DNA of 42,780 nt, from the NCBI GenBank assembly GCA_022616435.1, contig JAKEET010000217.1, positions 1-42,780 of the forward strand, given 5' to 3'. The position numbers and the translations under genes were made by a program. The notes below the pieces were generated by a model. That model was not told where the DNA came from. It saw nothing but the letters and a program-made list of their open reading frames with translations, and did no database searches. Position 1 is the first letter of the stretch. Each line of letters opens with the position of its first letter. The DNA comes from Gemmataceae bacterium (GTDB lineage Bacteria; Planctomycetota; Planctomycetia; Gemmatales; Gemmataceae). Positions 32,933 to 39,992 of the stretch are shown one piece after another.

Positions 32933-33122
32933 GTCTTGTCCCACCGAGAAGTTCACCCTTGCACTGTACCCGCAATTCGCCGCGGATTGAAGACGATCAC
33001 CGAGCAAATCAGGATCGCGGCAAATATGGATCGCGGCGCGGGCCATCTTGTCCGCAAGCGGTGGCGGACACAATGGACACACCCTACCCGCGGCGCTGGC
33101 GAGCCGTAGATTGACGGAGCTT

Positions 33123-33158
33123 TGTCCGGAGCTCTGTCCGGAGGACTGTCCGGAGGAT
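33123..33158 (+). repeat. Three tandem 12-bp units each carrying a Shine-Dalgarno-like GGAG
   Basis: TGTCCGGAGCTC, TGTCCGGAGGAC and TGTCCGGAGGAT follow one another directly upstream of the YbgC-like start. The last GGAGG is nine bases from ATG 33166 and abuts ATG 33157, which favours 33166 as start. The extra copies could act as ribosome standby sites or as an operator. Confidence 0.7.
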
Positions 33159-33165
33159 GGGCGCC

Positions 33166-33549
33166 ATGGAGTCAGGCGAGATTGCGATTCGCGTGCGCTA
33201 TGCCGAAACCGACCGCATGGGCCTCTTGCACCATGCGAACTACCTGGTGTACTTTGAACAGGGCCGCACCGAGCTGCTGCGCTCGCAAGGATTGGCCTAC
33301 AAAGACCTGGAAGATCAGGGTTACTTGCTGGTGCTCACCCGCGCGCAGGTCCGCTATCGCAAGCCGGCGCGGTACGACGACCTGCTGACCTTGCGCACCA
33401 TCGTCGAGCGCGCCTCGTCGGCCAAGATCGAGCATCGTTACGAGCTGCTCTGCGACGGCCAGCTCCTGGCCGAAGGCGAAACGACCCTCGGCTGCATCGA
33501 CCGCGACGGCCGGCCGCAGATGCTGCCGGAGGTCTTGCGCGGGAAGTAG
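33166..33549 (+). CDS. ybgC: YbgC-type acyl-CoA thioesterase (hotdog fold)
   Basis: The 127-residue 4HBT-family protein starts MESGEIAIRVRYAETDRMGL and carries the signature TDRMGLLHHANYLVYFEQGRTELL with the active-site-type Asp and the HANY motif (read in two parts). It continues KPARYDDLLTLRTIVERASS and AKIEHRYEL. YbgC proteins hydrolyse acyl-CoA/ACP and in proteobacteria head the tol-pal operon (ybgC-tolQ-tolR-tolA-tolB-pal). Here it is also followed at once by TolQ- and TolR-like genes, which supports both identity and operon. The TGTCCGGAG repeats upstream may control expression. Confidence 0.88.
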   Translation: MESGEIAIRVRYAETDRMGLLHHANYLVYFEQGRTELLRSQGLAYKDLEDQGYLLVLTRAQVRYRKPARYDDLLTLRTIVERASSAKIEHRYELLCDGQLLAEGETTLGCIDRDGRPQMLPEVLRGK

Positions 33550-33581
33550 TCGGCTGCTTGCGGCAACATCGGGAACCTACC

Positions 33582-34130
33582 GTGCGTGGTTTGCTGATTC
33601 GGACCCTGCTCCCCTTGTGCTTCTGTCTAGTGCCGCTGCTGGCCGCGGCCCTGGTGGCCGTCGCCATCCCGCGCGACGCCACGGCATTTTTCATCGTCAA
33701 CATCGGCGCCATGGACAGCCTGATCCTTGGTCTCGGCGCCCTGTTGTTCGCGCTGCAAATGCCGTTGTGCTGGCGGGCGCTGCGCTGGCGCGGCACGGGC
33801 TTCGACGAATCCGCCGACCGCTGGGTCAACCACCTCGCCCAGGCGGCCGAATGGTTCCCGCTGCTCGGCCTGTTGGGGACGGTGGGCGGCATCCTGCAAA
33901 CCTTCAGCTCGATCACCCCGCGGATCGAACCCCATGAGATCATTCAAAAATACGCGCCGGCGATCACGGCCACCGGCGCCGGCTTGTTCATGGCCTTCGT
34001 CAACATCCTCCCGCCGTGGATGGTCATCCTGGGCCGCGAGCTCATCGTGGCCCTCGGCGGCGGCCAACCGGCGCAGCCGTTGGCGGCACAGTCGATGGCG
34101 GCCCAGCCAGCCGCGGGAGACGCGCGATGA
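33582..34130 (+). CDS. TolQ/ExbB/MotA-like proton-channel subunit
   Basis: The 182-residue membrane protein has four predicted helices: LLIRTLLPLCFCLVPLLAAA, FIVNIGAMDSLILGLGALLF, WFPLLGLLGTVGGILQTFSS and AITATGAGLFMAFVNILPPW. The last two, with the LLGTVGGI and ATGAGLFMAF motifs, are the conserved MotA_ExbB signature that forms the ion path with an ExbD-type helix. It is shorter than TolQ and lacks a large cytoplasmic loop. I start at GTG 33582; a TTG at 33558 is the alternative. It overlaps the next gene by ATGA, indicating coupling with the TolR/ExbD-like subunit. Confidence 0.85.
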   Translation: MRGLLIRTLLPLCFCLVPLLAAALVAVAIPRDATAFFIVNIGAMDSLILGLGALLFALQMPLCWRALRWRGTGFDESADRWVNHLAQAAEWFPLLGLLGTVGGILQTFSSITPRIEPHEIIQKYAPAITATGAGLFMAFVNILPPWMVILGRELIVALGGGQPAQPLAAQSMAAQPAAGDAR

Positions 34131-34696
34131 TCGTCATGCCGCGCCGCAGTGTCACGCGCTTCTTCATCCCGCTGATCGACGTGCTGCTGCTGCTCTTCGT
34201 CATCTTCCTGCTCATGCCCATCGCCAACCTCGACGAGCTGGAACATCAGCGGCAATCCGCCGTGGACCTGGGCGACACGGTGGACAGCCTGGAGCGCGAG
34301 CTGCAGCGCCGCACGCAGGAGATTCGCGACCTCCGCGACGCCGGCGCCTCGGCCGACGAGCTGGCCCGGCTGCGTGCCGAACTGGAGCGGCTCCGCCAGG
34401 CGGCCCAGCAGCCGCTCCACAAGCGGATCGCGGTCTACGTGATCGACATCGACGCCAAGACCGGCGGCATTTCTTACTATGACGATGGCCGCCCCGATCA
34501 GCCGCCGCTGCCGATCGCCGACGCGGACACGGCGCTGGCCTTGATCGAGCGTCATCAGCGCGAGGCCGGCGGCCGCGAGCTGTTCTACCAGTTTCTGTAT
34601 CCGCGGCTGGAGACCGGCTATCCCACGCAGGGACAGGCCCGCCGCTACCAGGCCTGGTTCGCCAAGGTCGGCCATTCGCTCAAGGAGGGGCCATGA
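34127..34696 (+). CDS. TolR/ExbD-like subunit with coiled coil
   Basis: The 189-residue protein has one N-terminal membrane helix, RFFIPLIDVLLLLFVIFLLM, whose Asp18 matches the protonatable Asp of ExbD, TolR and MotB. A coiled coil follows (about 38-90, LERELQRRTQEIRDLRDAGA and LRAELERLRQAAQQ). A periplasmic domain (about 95-189, AVYVIDIDAKTGGISYYDDG) is present but lacks an OmpA-type peptidoglycan motif that I can see. It overlaps both neighbours by ATGA. With the upstream protein it should form a proton-driven stator-like complex (inference from family). Confidence 0.82.
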   Translation: MIVMPRRSVTRFFIPLIDVLLLLFVIFLLMPIANLDELEHQRQSAVDLGDTVDSLERELQRRTQEIRDLRDAGASADELARLRAELERLRQAAQQPLHKRIAVYVIDIDAKTGGISYYDDGRPDQPPLPIADADTALALIERHQREAGGRELFYQFLYPRLETGYPTQGQARRYQAWFAKVGHSLKEGP

Positions 34697-35292
34697 CGGA
34701 GATGGTCTTTCTCGTGATCCGGTGCGCCGCGGCATTCGCCGGGGTCATGGTCGGCTACTTCGTCACCGGCCCGGCGCTGCGGCTGCTGTATCGGCTGGCG
34801 TTCCGGCGGCCGGTCCCCGGCTGGCTGCTGCCGCTGGGACGGCTGGGCGGCGGGATGTTGCTCGGCGCCCTGATTTTCTTCTTTCTGCCGCTGGGCGGCG
34901 GTCCCGGCTGGGGTTGGGGACCCGGCTGGGGCGCGGGACCGGGCGACGGAACAGCCCAGGGGACGCAAGGCAACGGCGGCGTCAGCGGCGACAAGGTCAA
35001 ACCCGCCAACGGCGGCAAGAAGCCGAAGCCGATCGTTCGCGAGAAGCTGGTCATCGAGCTGCTGGGCGGCAAACGCTATCCGGGCGAGGGCCGTTACTAT
35101 CTCCTCAAGAGCGAGCCGCCGCCGCGAACGCTGGGCGAAGTCGAGGAACACGTCAAGGACAAGGCCGACAAGTTCGTAGTGCACGTGCTGATTACCGATG
35201 AAAGTGTCGCGGCCAGCCATCCCGCGGTCGGCCGCTTGCATGACTTGTTGCAGCGCTATGGGTTACCGACCGTGCAGCCGCGCGCGGAATGA
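34693..35292 (+). CDS. Membrane protein with Gly-rich linker and TolR/ExbD-like C-terminal domain
   Basis: The 199-residue protein has two N-terminal hydrophobic helices (LVIRCAAAFAGVMVGYFVTG and GGGMLLGALIFFFLPLGGG). A Gly/Trp-rich linker (GWGWGPGWGAGPGDG) and a basic patch (GGKKPKPIVREK) follow. The compact C-terminal domain ends FVVHVLITDESVAASHPAVG and LHDLLQRYGLPTV, which resembles the periplasmic domain of ExbD/TolR. The conserved Asp in a membrane helix is not evident, so it may transmit rather than conduct. It sits between the stator-like pair and the GTPase, a position occupied by tolA in tol-pal operons. Confidence 0.72.
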   Translation: MTEMVFLVIRCAAAFAGVMVGYFVTGPALRLLYRLAFRRPVPGWLLPLGRLGGGMLLGALIFFFLPLGGGPGWGWGPGWGAGPGDGTAQGTQGNGGVSGDKVKPANGGKKPKPIVREKLVIELLGGKRYPGEGRYYLLKSEPPPRTLGEVEEHVKDKADKFVVHVLITDESVAASHPAVGRLHDLLQRYGLPTVQPRAE

Positions 35293-35296
35293 CGCT

Positions 35297-36835
35297 ATGC
35301 CCGACAACCTTCGCATCATCCTGTTCGGCGCCCCCGGCGCCGGCAAGTCGTCGCTGATCGGGGCGCTGGCCCAGGCGGGCCAATCGCAAACCGCGCAGCT
35401 CGGCGGCCAGCTGGTGGACGTGAGCGGCGGCATGGCGGAGCTGAAGAAGCAAGCCTACCACAAAGGCCTCGCCCCGACCCAGGACGAGCTGCGCGAGTAT
35501 CCGCTGGCCGTCGAGCCGCTCGCGCCCGGACAAGGCGCCGCCCAAACCGCCACGCTCATCGATTGCTCCGGCCAGGCGGCCCAGGCGATCATGGCGTCGC
35601 ACGCCGGGCTGCCGCCCGGCAGTCCGCTGGCCCAGGCGTTGCTCAACGCGGATTCGCTCATCTTGCTGGTCGATGCCGGCGCTCCGGAACGCGGCGTCGC
35701 GGCGATCGGCGATTTCGTCAAGCTCTTTCAGCACGCCCGCGGCCAGCGGGCGGACATCGCCGGCCTGCCCGTGTACCTGGTCCTGAGCAAGGTCGACACG
35801 ATCGCCGAGCCCAACGACACCTACAACCAGTGGGTGCAGCGCATCGAGGAGAGCAAGCGCCGGCTCGATCAGCGCTTTCGCACGTTGCTGCAGGATCAGG
35901 CAGGGTTGCCGTTCGGCCGCGTCCAGGTGCACCTGTCGGCGACGGCGGTGCAACGTCCGGCCCTCGCGGACCGCGCGGCCAAGGCGGAGCCGTTCGGCGT
36001 CGCCGAGCTGTTTCGTGAGAGCCTGGCGTCGGCGCGATCCCATTGGAAGCATCGCGAGCATGCCGCCGGGCGGTTGAGCCTGGCTGTCGCCGGCATGCTG
36101 GCGCTCGTGGCCCTGCTCGGCGTCCTGGCGGCGACCCTGTATTACTTGCGGCCGAGCCCGGAGCTGACGGCCCTGGAGAACCAGGTTCGCCGGGTCCTTC
36201 CCGCAAGCGCCGACAACCGCATGCGTGAGCCCATCGAGGAGCGCCTCAAGGAGCTGGCCCAGATTCAAGCGGACCCGCACTTCGGGGAGCTGGCGCCGAA
36301 GCTTCGCGATGAAGTCGAGCAGGCCGCCGCCGAGATGGAACGCTATCAGAAGCTGTACAAGGAGTTTCAGGCGCAGGTGATCGACCCGCGCTTCGTCACG
36401 CGCGACGAGGAACTGGACAAGATCGAGAAGAGCCTGGACGCCTTCGCCCTTCCCGATGAGTATCTGTCGGCGTGGAGCGACACCCGGCTCGTCCAGCGCA
36501 TGCAAAAGTGGAAGCAGGACGTGGCCAAGCTGCGGGCGGCCGCCAAGGACGAAGAAGCATGGATCGGCCAGCAACTCGACGAGGCGCAGCGGCTGCGCAA
36601 GCAGGGGGGCCTGGTCGTCGCCAAGAGCCTGCCGGCCGACCAGAGCGCGGCCTGGTTCAAGCAGGTGCAAGAGTATCTCGACCGCACGCCGCGCCACAAA
36701 CGCACCGACCGGCTGCCCGGCAGCACGTCATTGACCTACGATCATGTGTACCGGCTCCAGCGCGTCGAACGCGCCTTCAAGGAATGGGAAGCCGCCAAGC
36801 GGGGCCTCGAAGACCTGCGCAAGCTGGCGCAGTGA
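35297..36835 (+). CDS. Membrane-anchored small-GTPase-domain protein
   Basis: The 512-residue protein begins with a GTPase fold: G1 loop FGAPGAGKSSL (11-20), DxxG-like LIDCSGQAA (D89-G92), G4-like LSKVD (164-167, Ser replacing Asn/Thr), and an SA dipeptide at 214-215 for G5. A hydrophobic helix (about 261-284, LAVAGMLALVALLGVLAATLYYL) follows. The C-terminal half is helical and charged (EEAWIGQQLDEAQRLRKQ, VYRLQRVERAFKEWEAAKRG), probably coiled coil on the far side of the membrane. It starts four bases after the upstream stop. The domain order suggests signalling between a cytoplasmic GTP switch and the envelope complex encoded upstream. Confidence 0.82.
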   Translation: MPDNLRIILFGAPGAGKSSLIGALAQAGQSQTAQLGGQLVDVSGGMAELKKQAYHKGLAPTQDELREYPLAVEPLAPGQGAAQTATLIDCSGQAAQAIMASHAGLPPGSPLAQALLNADSLILLVDAGAPERGVAAIGDFVKLFQHARGQRADIAGLPVYLVLSKVDTIAEPNDTYNQWVQRIEESKRRLDQRFRTLLQDQAGLPFGRVQVHLSATAVQRPALADRAAKAEPFGVAELFRESLASARSHWKHREHAAGRLSLAVAGMLALVALLGVLAATLYYLRPSPELTALENQVRRVLPASADNRMREPIEERLKELAQIQADPHFGELAPKLRDEVEQAAAEMERYQKLYKEFQAQVIDPRFVTRDEELDKIEKSLDAFALPDEYLSAWSDTRLVQRMQKWKQDVAKLRAAAKDEEAWIGQQLDEAQRLRKQGGLVVAKSLPADQSAAWFKQVQEYLDRTPRHKRTDRLPGSTSLTYDHVYRLQRVERAFKEWEAAKRGLEDLRKLAQ

Positions 36836-36838
36836 AGC

Positions 36839-36893
36839 GTGGGATAGAACTCCGATTCTGTCCCAGAGCGACAGAATCGGAGTTCTATCCCAC
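36839..36893. terminator. Long perfect inverted repeat ending the GTPase operon
   Basis: Perfect 24-bp arms (36839-36862 and 36870-36893) with a 7-nt loop begin four bases after the GTPase stop. It is the strongest hairpin in the window and probably isolates the operon from hemD. Confidence 0.75.
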
Positions 36894-36907
36894 GGAAGAG
36901 TCAAGCC

Positions 36908-37717
36908 ATGTCCCTACCCCTTCATGAGCGCACGATCGCCCTGGCCGAAGGCCGGCAACTGGAAGAGCTGGCGGCGCTCTTGGAGCGCGAAGGGGCCACG
37001 GCGCTGCGCTATCCCTTGCTCAGCATCCTCGATCCGCCCGACGACGGGCCGGTGCTCGCCTGGCTCGACGAGCTGATAGCTGACCGTTTTGCCTGGCTGG
37101 TGTTGTTCACCGGCGAAGGGGTGCGCCGATTGGTCGCCTGCGCCGAGCGGCACGGCCGGCGCGAGCCGGTGGTCGCTGCCTTCGGACGGTGCAAGACGAT
37201 CACGCGCGGGCCCAAGCCGGTGCGGGCCCTGAAGGAGATCGGCCTGGCCTCGACGCGCGTGGCCGGCGCGCCGACAACGGAGGGAGTCATCGCCGCGCTC
37301 CGCCCGGAACCGCTCCAGGGGTTGACCGTCGGCGTGCAACTGTATCGCGAAACCAATCCGCCGCTGACCGATTTCTTGATCGCGGCGGGCGCGACGGTCA
37401 GGGCCGTCTTGCCGTATGTCTACGCGCCCGCCAGCGACGGCGAGCGCGTGCTCGAGCTGGTGCGGCGGATGGCGGCCGGCGGCGTCGATGCGGTGGCGTT
37501 CACCAGCTCGCCGCAGGTGGACCGGCTGTTCGACGCGGCCCAGGAGCGGCAGGCCGAGGACGAATTGCGGCGCGGCCTGGCGCGGACGCAGGTCGCTGCG
37601 GTGGGGCCGGTGGTCGCGGACAACCTGCGGCAGCGCGGCGTGCACGTGGCCATCTGCCCGGAGCAAGGCTTCGTGATGAAGAACCTGGTCAACTGCATCA
37701 AGCGAGCGCTCAGCTAG
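36908..37717 (+). CDS. hemD: Uroporphyrinogen-III synthase
   Basis: The enzyme closes hydroxymethylbilane to uroporphyrinogen III in heme and sirohaem synthesis, in the cytoplasm. The 269-residue protein has the two-lobe pattern of the weakly conserved HemD family: RYPLLSILDPPDD, WLVLFTGEGVRRLVACAERH, GRCKTITRGPKPVRALKEIG, VQLYRETNPPLTDFLIAAGA, VDAVAFTSSPQVDRLFDAA and VAAVGPVVADNLRQRGV. The TGEGV and FTSSPQV segments match the active-site cleft motifs. Other heme genes are absent nearby. It follows the GTPase terminator and precedes repeat DNA. Confidence 0.88.
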   Translation: MSLPLHERTIALAEGRQLEELAALLEREGATALRYPLLSILDPPDDGPVLAWLDELIADRFAWLVLFTGEGVRRLVACAERHGRREPVVAAFGRCKTITRGPKPVRALKEIGLASTRVAGAPTTEGVIAALRPEPLQGLTVGVQLYRETNPPLTDFLIAAGATVRAVLPYVYAPASDGERVLELVRRMAAGGVDAVAFTSSPQVDRLFDAAQERQAEDELRRGLARTQVAAVGPVVADNLRQRGVHVAICPEQGFVMKNLVNCIKRALS

Positions 37718-37727
37718 GCGAGCGGCG

Positions 37728-37789
37728 CGGCGTCAGCCCGCCGTGTTACGCGGCGTCAGCCCGCCGTGTTACGCGGCGTCAGCCCGCCG
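37728..37789. repeat. Tandem 23-bp repeat after hemD
   Basis: Two full units of CGGCGTCAGCCCGCCGTGTTACG (37728-37750, 37751-37773) and a 16-bp third are arranged head to tail. Each unit contains a small dyad (CGGCG...CGCCG), so the array can also fold. It starts 11 bases past the hemD stop. Confidence 0.8.
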
Positions 37790-37856
37790 AGTTCTGTCGT
37801 CCCGCGGTCCACGTCGTGCTTACGCAACGACGCTCGCCCACGTATGGAGACCATCG

Positions 37857-38342
37857 ATGCCCGCGTTTCGGCGCGTCGAGCCACAGCATGCCGGTCCGCA
37901 AGCGCTGGGCATCCTGGTGCCGCCGGGAGCGCGGACCGTGGTCGTGCTGCGGCCGCGGTCGCTGGACTGGGACTTGCTTCCGGCGACGTGGAGCGGTGAC
38001 CCGGCGCGGGCGCCGGCGTTCCGCGATTTCGGCCGCGATGAAGCAGCGCAGCTCGCGCGGCGCTTGCAGCAGGCGCTCGAGGATGCGGCGGCGCGCGGCG
38101 TCAATCCGGTGGAGACGCTCGGCGACGCCCAGGAACGGGCCTTTCAGGTGTGGGTGCGCGCCGCGGACTTTTTCTGGATTCCATGCCGCAAGACGCCGGC
38201 GCAACACTATCAGCCGCTCTTGTTTGCCGACCGCGCCGCCGCCCAGCAGGCAGGCGAGGTCCTCGCGCGAATCGTCTGGCCGGCGGCGGATGCCGGCCAG
38301 GAGTATTACTTCAACACGCAACAATTCGTCGCGACTTCGTGA
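37857..38342 (+). CDS. Hypothetical protein
   Basis: I do not recognise the family. The 161-residue protein starts at ATG 37857 with GGAG eight bases upstream, and a longer frame would translate the 23-bp repeats. It has no signal peptide or membrane segment, and it contains LARRLQQALEDAAARGVNPV, VWVRAADFFWIPCRKTPAQH and EYYFNTQQFVATS near the end. Conserved aromatic residues suggest a folded single domain. It lies 13 bp before the Nudix gene and probably shares its transcript. Confidence 0.72.
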   Translation: MPAFRRVEPQHAGPQALGILVPPGARTVVVLRPRSLDWDLLPATWSGDPARAPAFRDFGRDEAAQLARRLQQALEDAAARGVNPVETLGDAQERAFQVWVRAADFFWIPCRKTPAQHYQPLLFADRAAAQQAGEVLARIVWPAADAGQEYYFNTQQFVATS

Positions 38343-38355
38343 AGGGACTTGGAGC

Positions 38356-38850
38356 ATGCCGTACACGCCGATCCTGGCAACGCTGGGTTACTTGCTGTCG
38401 CCCGATGGCCGGCAGGTGTTGCTCATCCGGCGCAATCGGCGGCGCGACGATCCGCACTTCGGCAAGTGCAACGGGCTGGGCGGCAAGCTGGAAGCCGGCG
38501 AGGACGTGATTGCCGGGCTGCGCCGCGAGGTCCGCGAGGAGAGCGGCCTGGAATGCGACGACGTGCGGCTGCGCGGCACGGTGAGCTGGCCCGGCTTCGG
38601 GCCGCGCGGCGAGGACTGGTTCGGATTCATCTTTCTCGTGCCGCGCTGGCACGGGACGCCGCGGGATGCAACCGACGAAGGCGACTTGATCTGGCACCCG
38701 GTCGACCGCCTGCTCGAGTTGCCGCTGTGGGAGGGGGATCGATTCTTCCTGCCGATGGTGTTCGACCCGGCCCATCCGCAATTCCACGGCGTGATGCCCT
38801 ATCGCGACGGCAAGCCGGTGAGTTGGTCGTACAGTGTGGTTAGTGGTTAG
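38356..38850 (+). CDS. Nudix hydrolase, 8-oxo-dGTP diphosphatase (MutT)-like
   Basis: The Nudix box is complete: GGKLEAGEDVIAGLRREV continuing REESGL, matching GX5EX7REUXEEXGU. It is preceded by GYLLSPDGRQVLLIRRNRR, and DDPHFGKCNGLGGKL is typical of MutT-type 8-oxo-dGTPases that clean the nucleotide pool. Length is 164 residues. The start at ATG 38356 has GGAG close by. The last residues (SYSVVSG) are read from the tandem GGTTAGT repeats that follow, so the native C-terminus may have been altered by repeat insertion. Confidence 0.9.
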   Translation: MPYTPILATLGYLLSPDGRQVLLIRRNRRRDDPHFGKCNGLGGKLEAGEDVIAGLRREVREESGLECDDVRLRGTVSWPGFGPRGEDWFGFIFLVPRWHGTPRDATDEGDLIWHPVDRLLELPLWEGDRFFLPMVFDPAHPQFHGVMPYRDGKPVSWSYSVVSG

Positions 38851-38950
38851 TGGTTAGTGGTTAGTGGTTGGTGGCTGGTGGCTGGTGGTTGGTCGGCGGT
38901 GGGTTCGTGGCAGCCACTAACCACCAAACCACCAACCACTAACCACCAAC
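38836..38950. repeat. Tandem GGTTAGT/GGTTGGT repeats with inverted counterpart
   Basis: Direct copies of GGTTAGTGGTTAGT-like words (38838-38890) are followed after about 25 bp by CACTAACCACC-type complements (38916-38950), so the whole can fold into a long hairpin. It lies between the convergent Nudix and TPR-like genes, reads into the Nudix C-terminus, and may end both transcripts. Confidence 0.75.
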
Positions 38951-39732
38951 TATCGTTGCTGCGCCAGCGTCAAGTAGAGATGAGCCAGGTGATGCCAGGC
39001 GCTCGTTTCCGGGATTTCGCCGACCACGTCGTCGAGCAGCTTGCGAGCCGCTTTCGCGTTGCCCAGGAACAGCTCGGCCATGCCGCGATTGAAGCGCACC
39101 GGCAGCGACGCTTCGGCGGCGTTCCACAAACGGCTGGCTTCGTCGGCGTTGCCGCGGTGCCAGGCCAGGGCGGCGCGTTCGTTGGCCCATGCGGCCCGCC
39201 AGGCCGCCGGCACGTCGGCGTCCAGGGTTTGCGCCAGGGCCTCGGCGTCGTCGAACTGCTTGGCGAGGCGGGTGGCGCCAATCGCCAGCAGGGCTTCCGG
39301 AAATGATTTCTTGGCGGCGACCTTCTGCGCCCAGTCCGCAAGCGCTGGGGTCGTCACCGGTCGGCCGCCGCTGGGCCGCAGCTCGGTCAGGTTGCCGTGA
39401 TGCAAGATCTGGTGGAAGTTCCGGACGAGCTGGGGAAAGTTGCCGACGCACCACGCCAGCGCCACCACCGGCTCGTGATTGGCCACGAGCTGCGCCCAAT
39501 GCGGCGGCGCCGCCAGTTTCCGCGTCTCCCCGACGTTGATCGCGGTCAACGCCGAGACCGCCTCGTCCCACGCCGGCTTCGGATCGATGGGCTGAACCGG
39601 CCCCGCTTCGTACGGAGTGACCTCACCGGCGTCGAACGTCGCCAGGCCGTTCGCATGGGCCGCGGCCTGCCGGCTCAGATACCGCGACAGCAACTCGTCC
39701 AACCTGGGCTGTACAGGTGTTTCCTGCGACAT
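38950..39732 (-). CDS. TPR-like helical repeat protein
   Basis: The 260-residue protein starts MSQETPVQPRLDELLSRYL at ATG 39732 with CGGAG upstream. The longer frame reads through palindromic DNA and is less likely. Its C-terminal half has TPR-like helix pairs: AAWANERAALAWHRGNADEA, VRFNRGMAELFLGNAKAARK and SAWHHLAHLYLTLAQQ. The N-terminal half is helical without a clear motif (LVANHEPVVALAWCVGNFPQ). It lacks a signal peptide, so it is probably a cytoplasmic scaffold. No partner is evident. Confidence 0.72.
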   Translation of the reverse strand: MSQETPVQPRLDELLSRYLSRQAAAHANGLATFDAGEVTPYEAGPVQPIDPKPAWDEAVSALTAINVGETRKLAAPPHWAQLVANHEPVVALAWCVGNFPQLVRNFHQILHHGNLTELRPSGGRPVTTPALADWAQKVAAKKSFPEALLAIGATRLAKQFDDAEALAQTLDADVPAAWRAAWANERAALAWHRGNADEASRLWNAAEASLPVRFNRGMAELFLGNAKAARKLLDDVVGEIPETSAWHHLAHLYLTLAQQR

Positions 39733-39759
39733 GGCGACACTCCGTCGATGAAGAAAAAT

Positions 39760-39892
39760 CGTAGACGAAGCGGCTTCTTCGTGGGGCACGCGATGACCGA
39801 AGCGAGCCGCTTCGTCTACGTATCGTATTCGGGAAGTGAACGCGGCGAAAGCCGAAACTTGCGCGAGTAGGTCCCGCCTGCCGGGCGGGACC
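39760..39892. repeat. Two inverted repeats upstream of the TPR-like gene
   Basis: Perfect 16-bp arms at 39760-39775 and 39805-39820 (CGTAGACGAAGCGGCT and its complement) form one hairpin. 9-bp arms at 39870-39878 and 39884-39892 (GGTCCCGCC/GGCGGGACC) form another. The gap 39733-39992 holds no gene that I can support; the first hairpin lies in the leader of the TPR-like gene and the second downstream of the BBP7 gene. Confidence 0.65.
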
Positions 39893-39992
39893 TTGGCTCG
39901 CGGGAACATCATTCGTGAGGGAGCCTATCCTGCGACTGGCGTCAGTCCAAGGTCTCGCTCGGCAAGCGCGACCTACCAAGCGGGACCTACAC

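Noticed and set aside
29973..32975. Leftward 1000-codon open frame
   Set aside because: It is antisense to the M28 peptidase, whose zinc motifs and PDZ domain are complete; long antisense frames are expected at this GC content.
33582..36835. Zorya-type defence system
   Set aside because: The MotA/ExbB-like and ExbD-like pair suggested it, but there is no helicase or nuclease gene and no OmpA-type peptidoglycan domain; the ybgC start and the GTPase fit an envelope system better.
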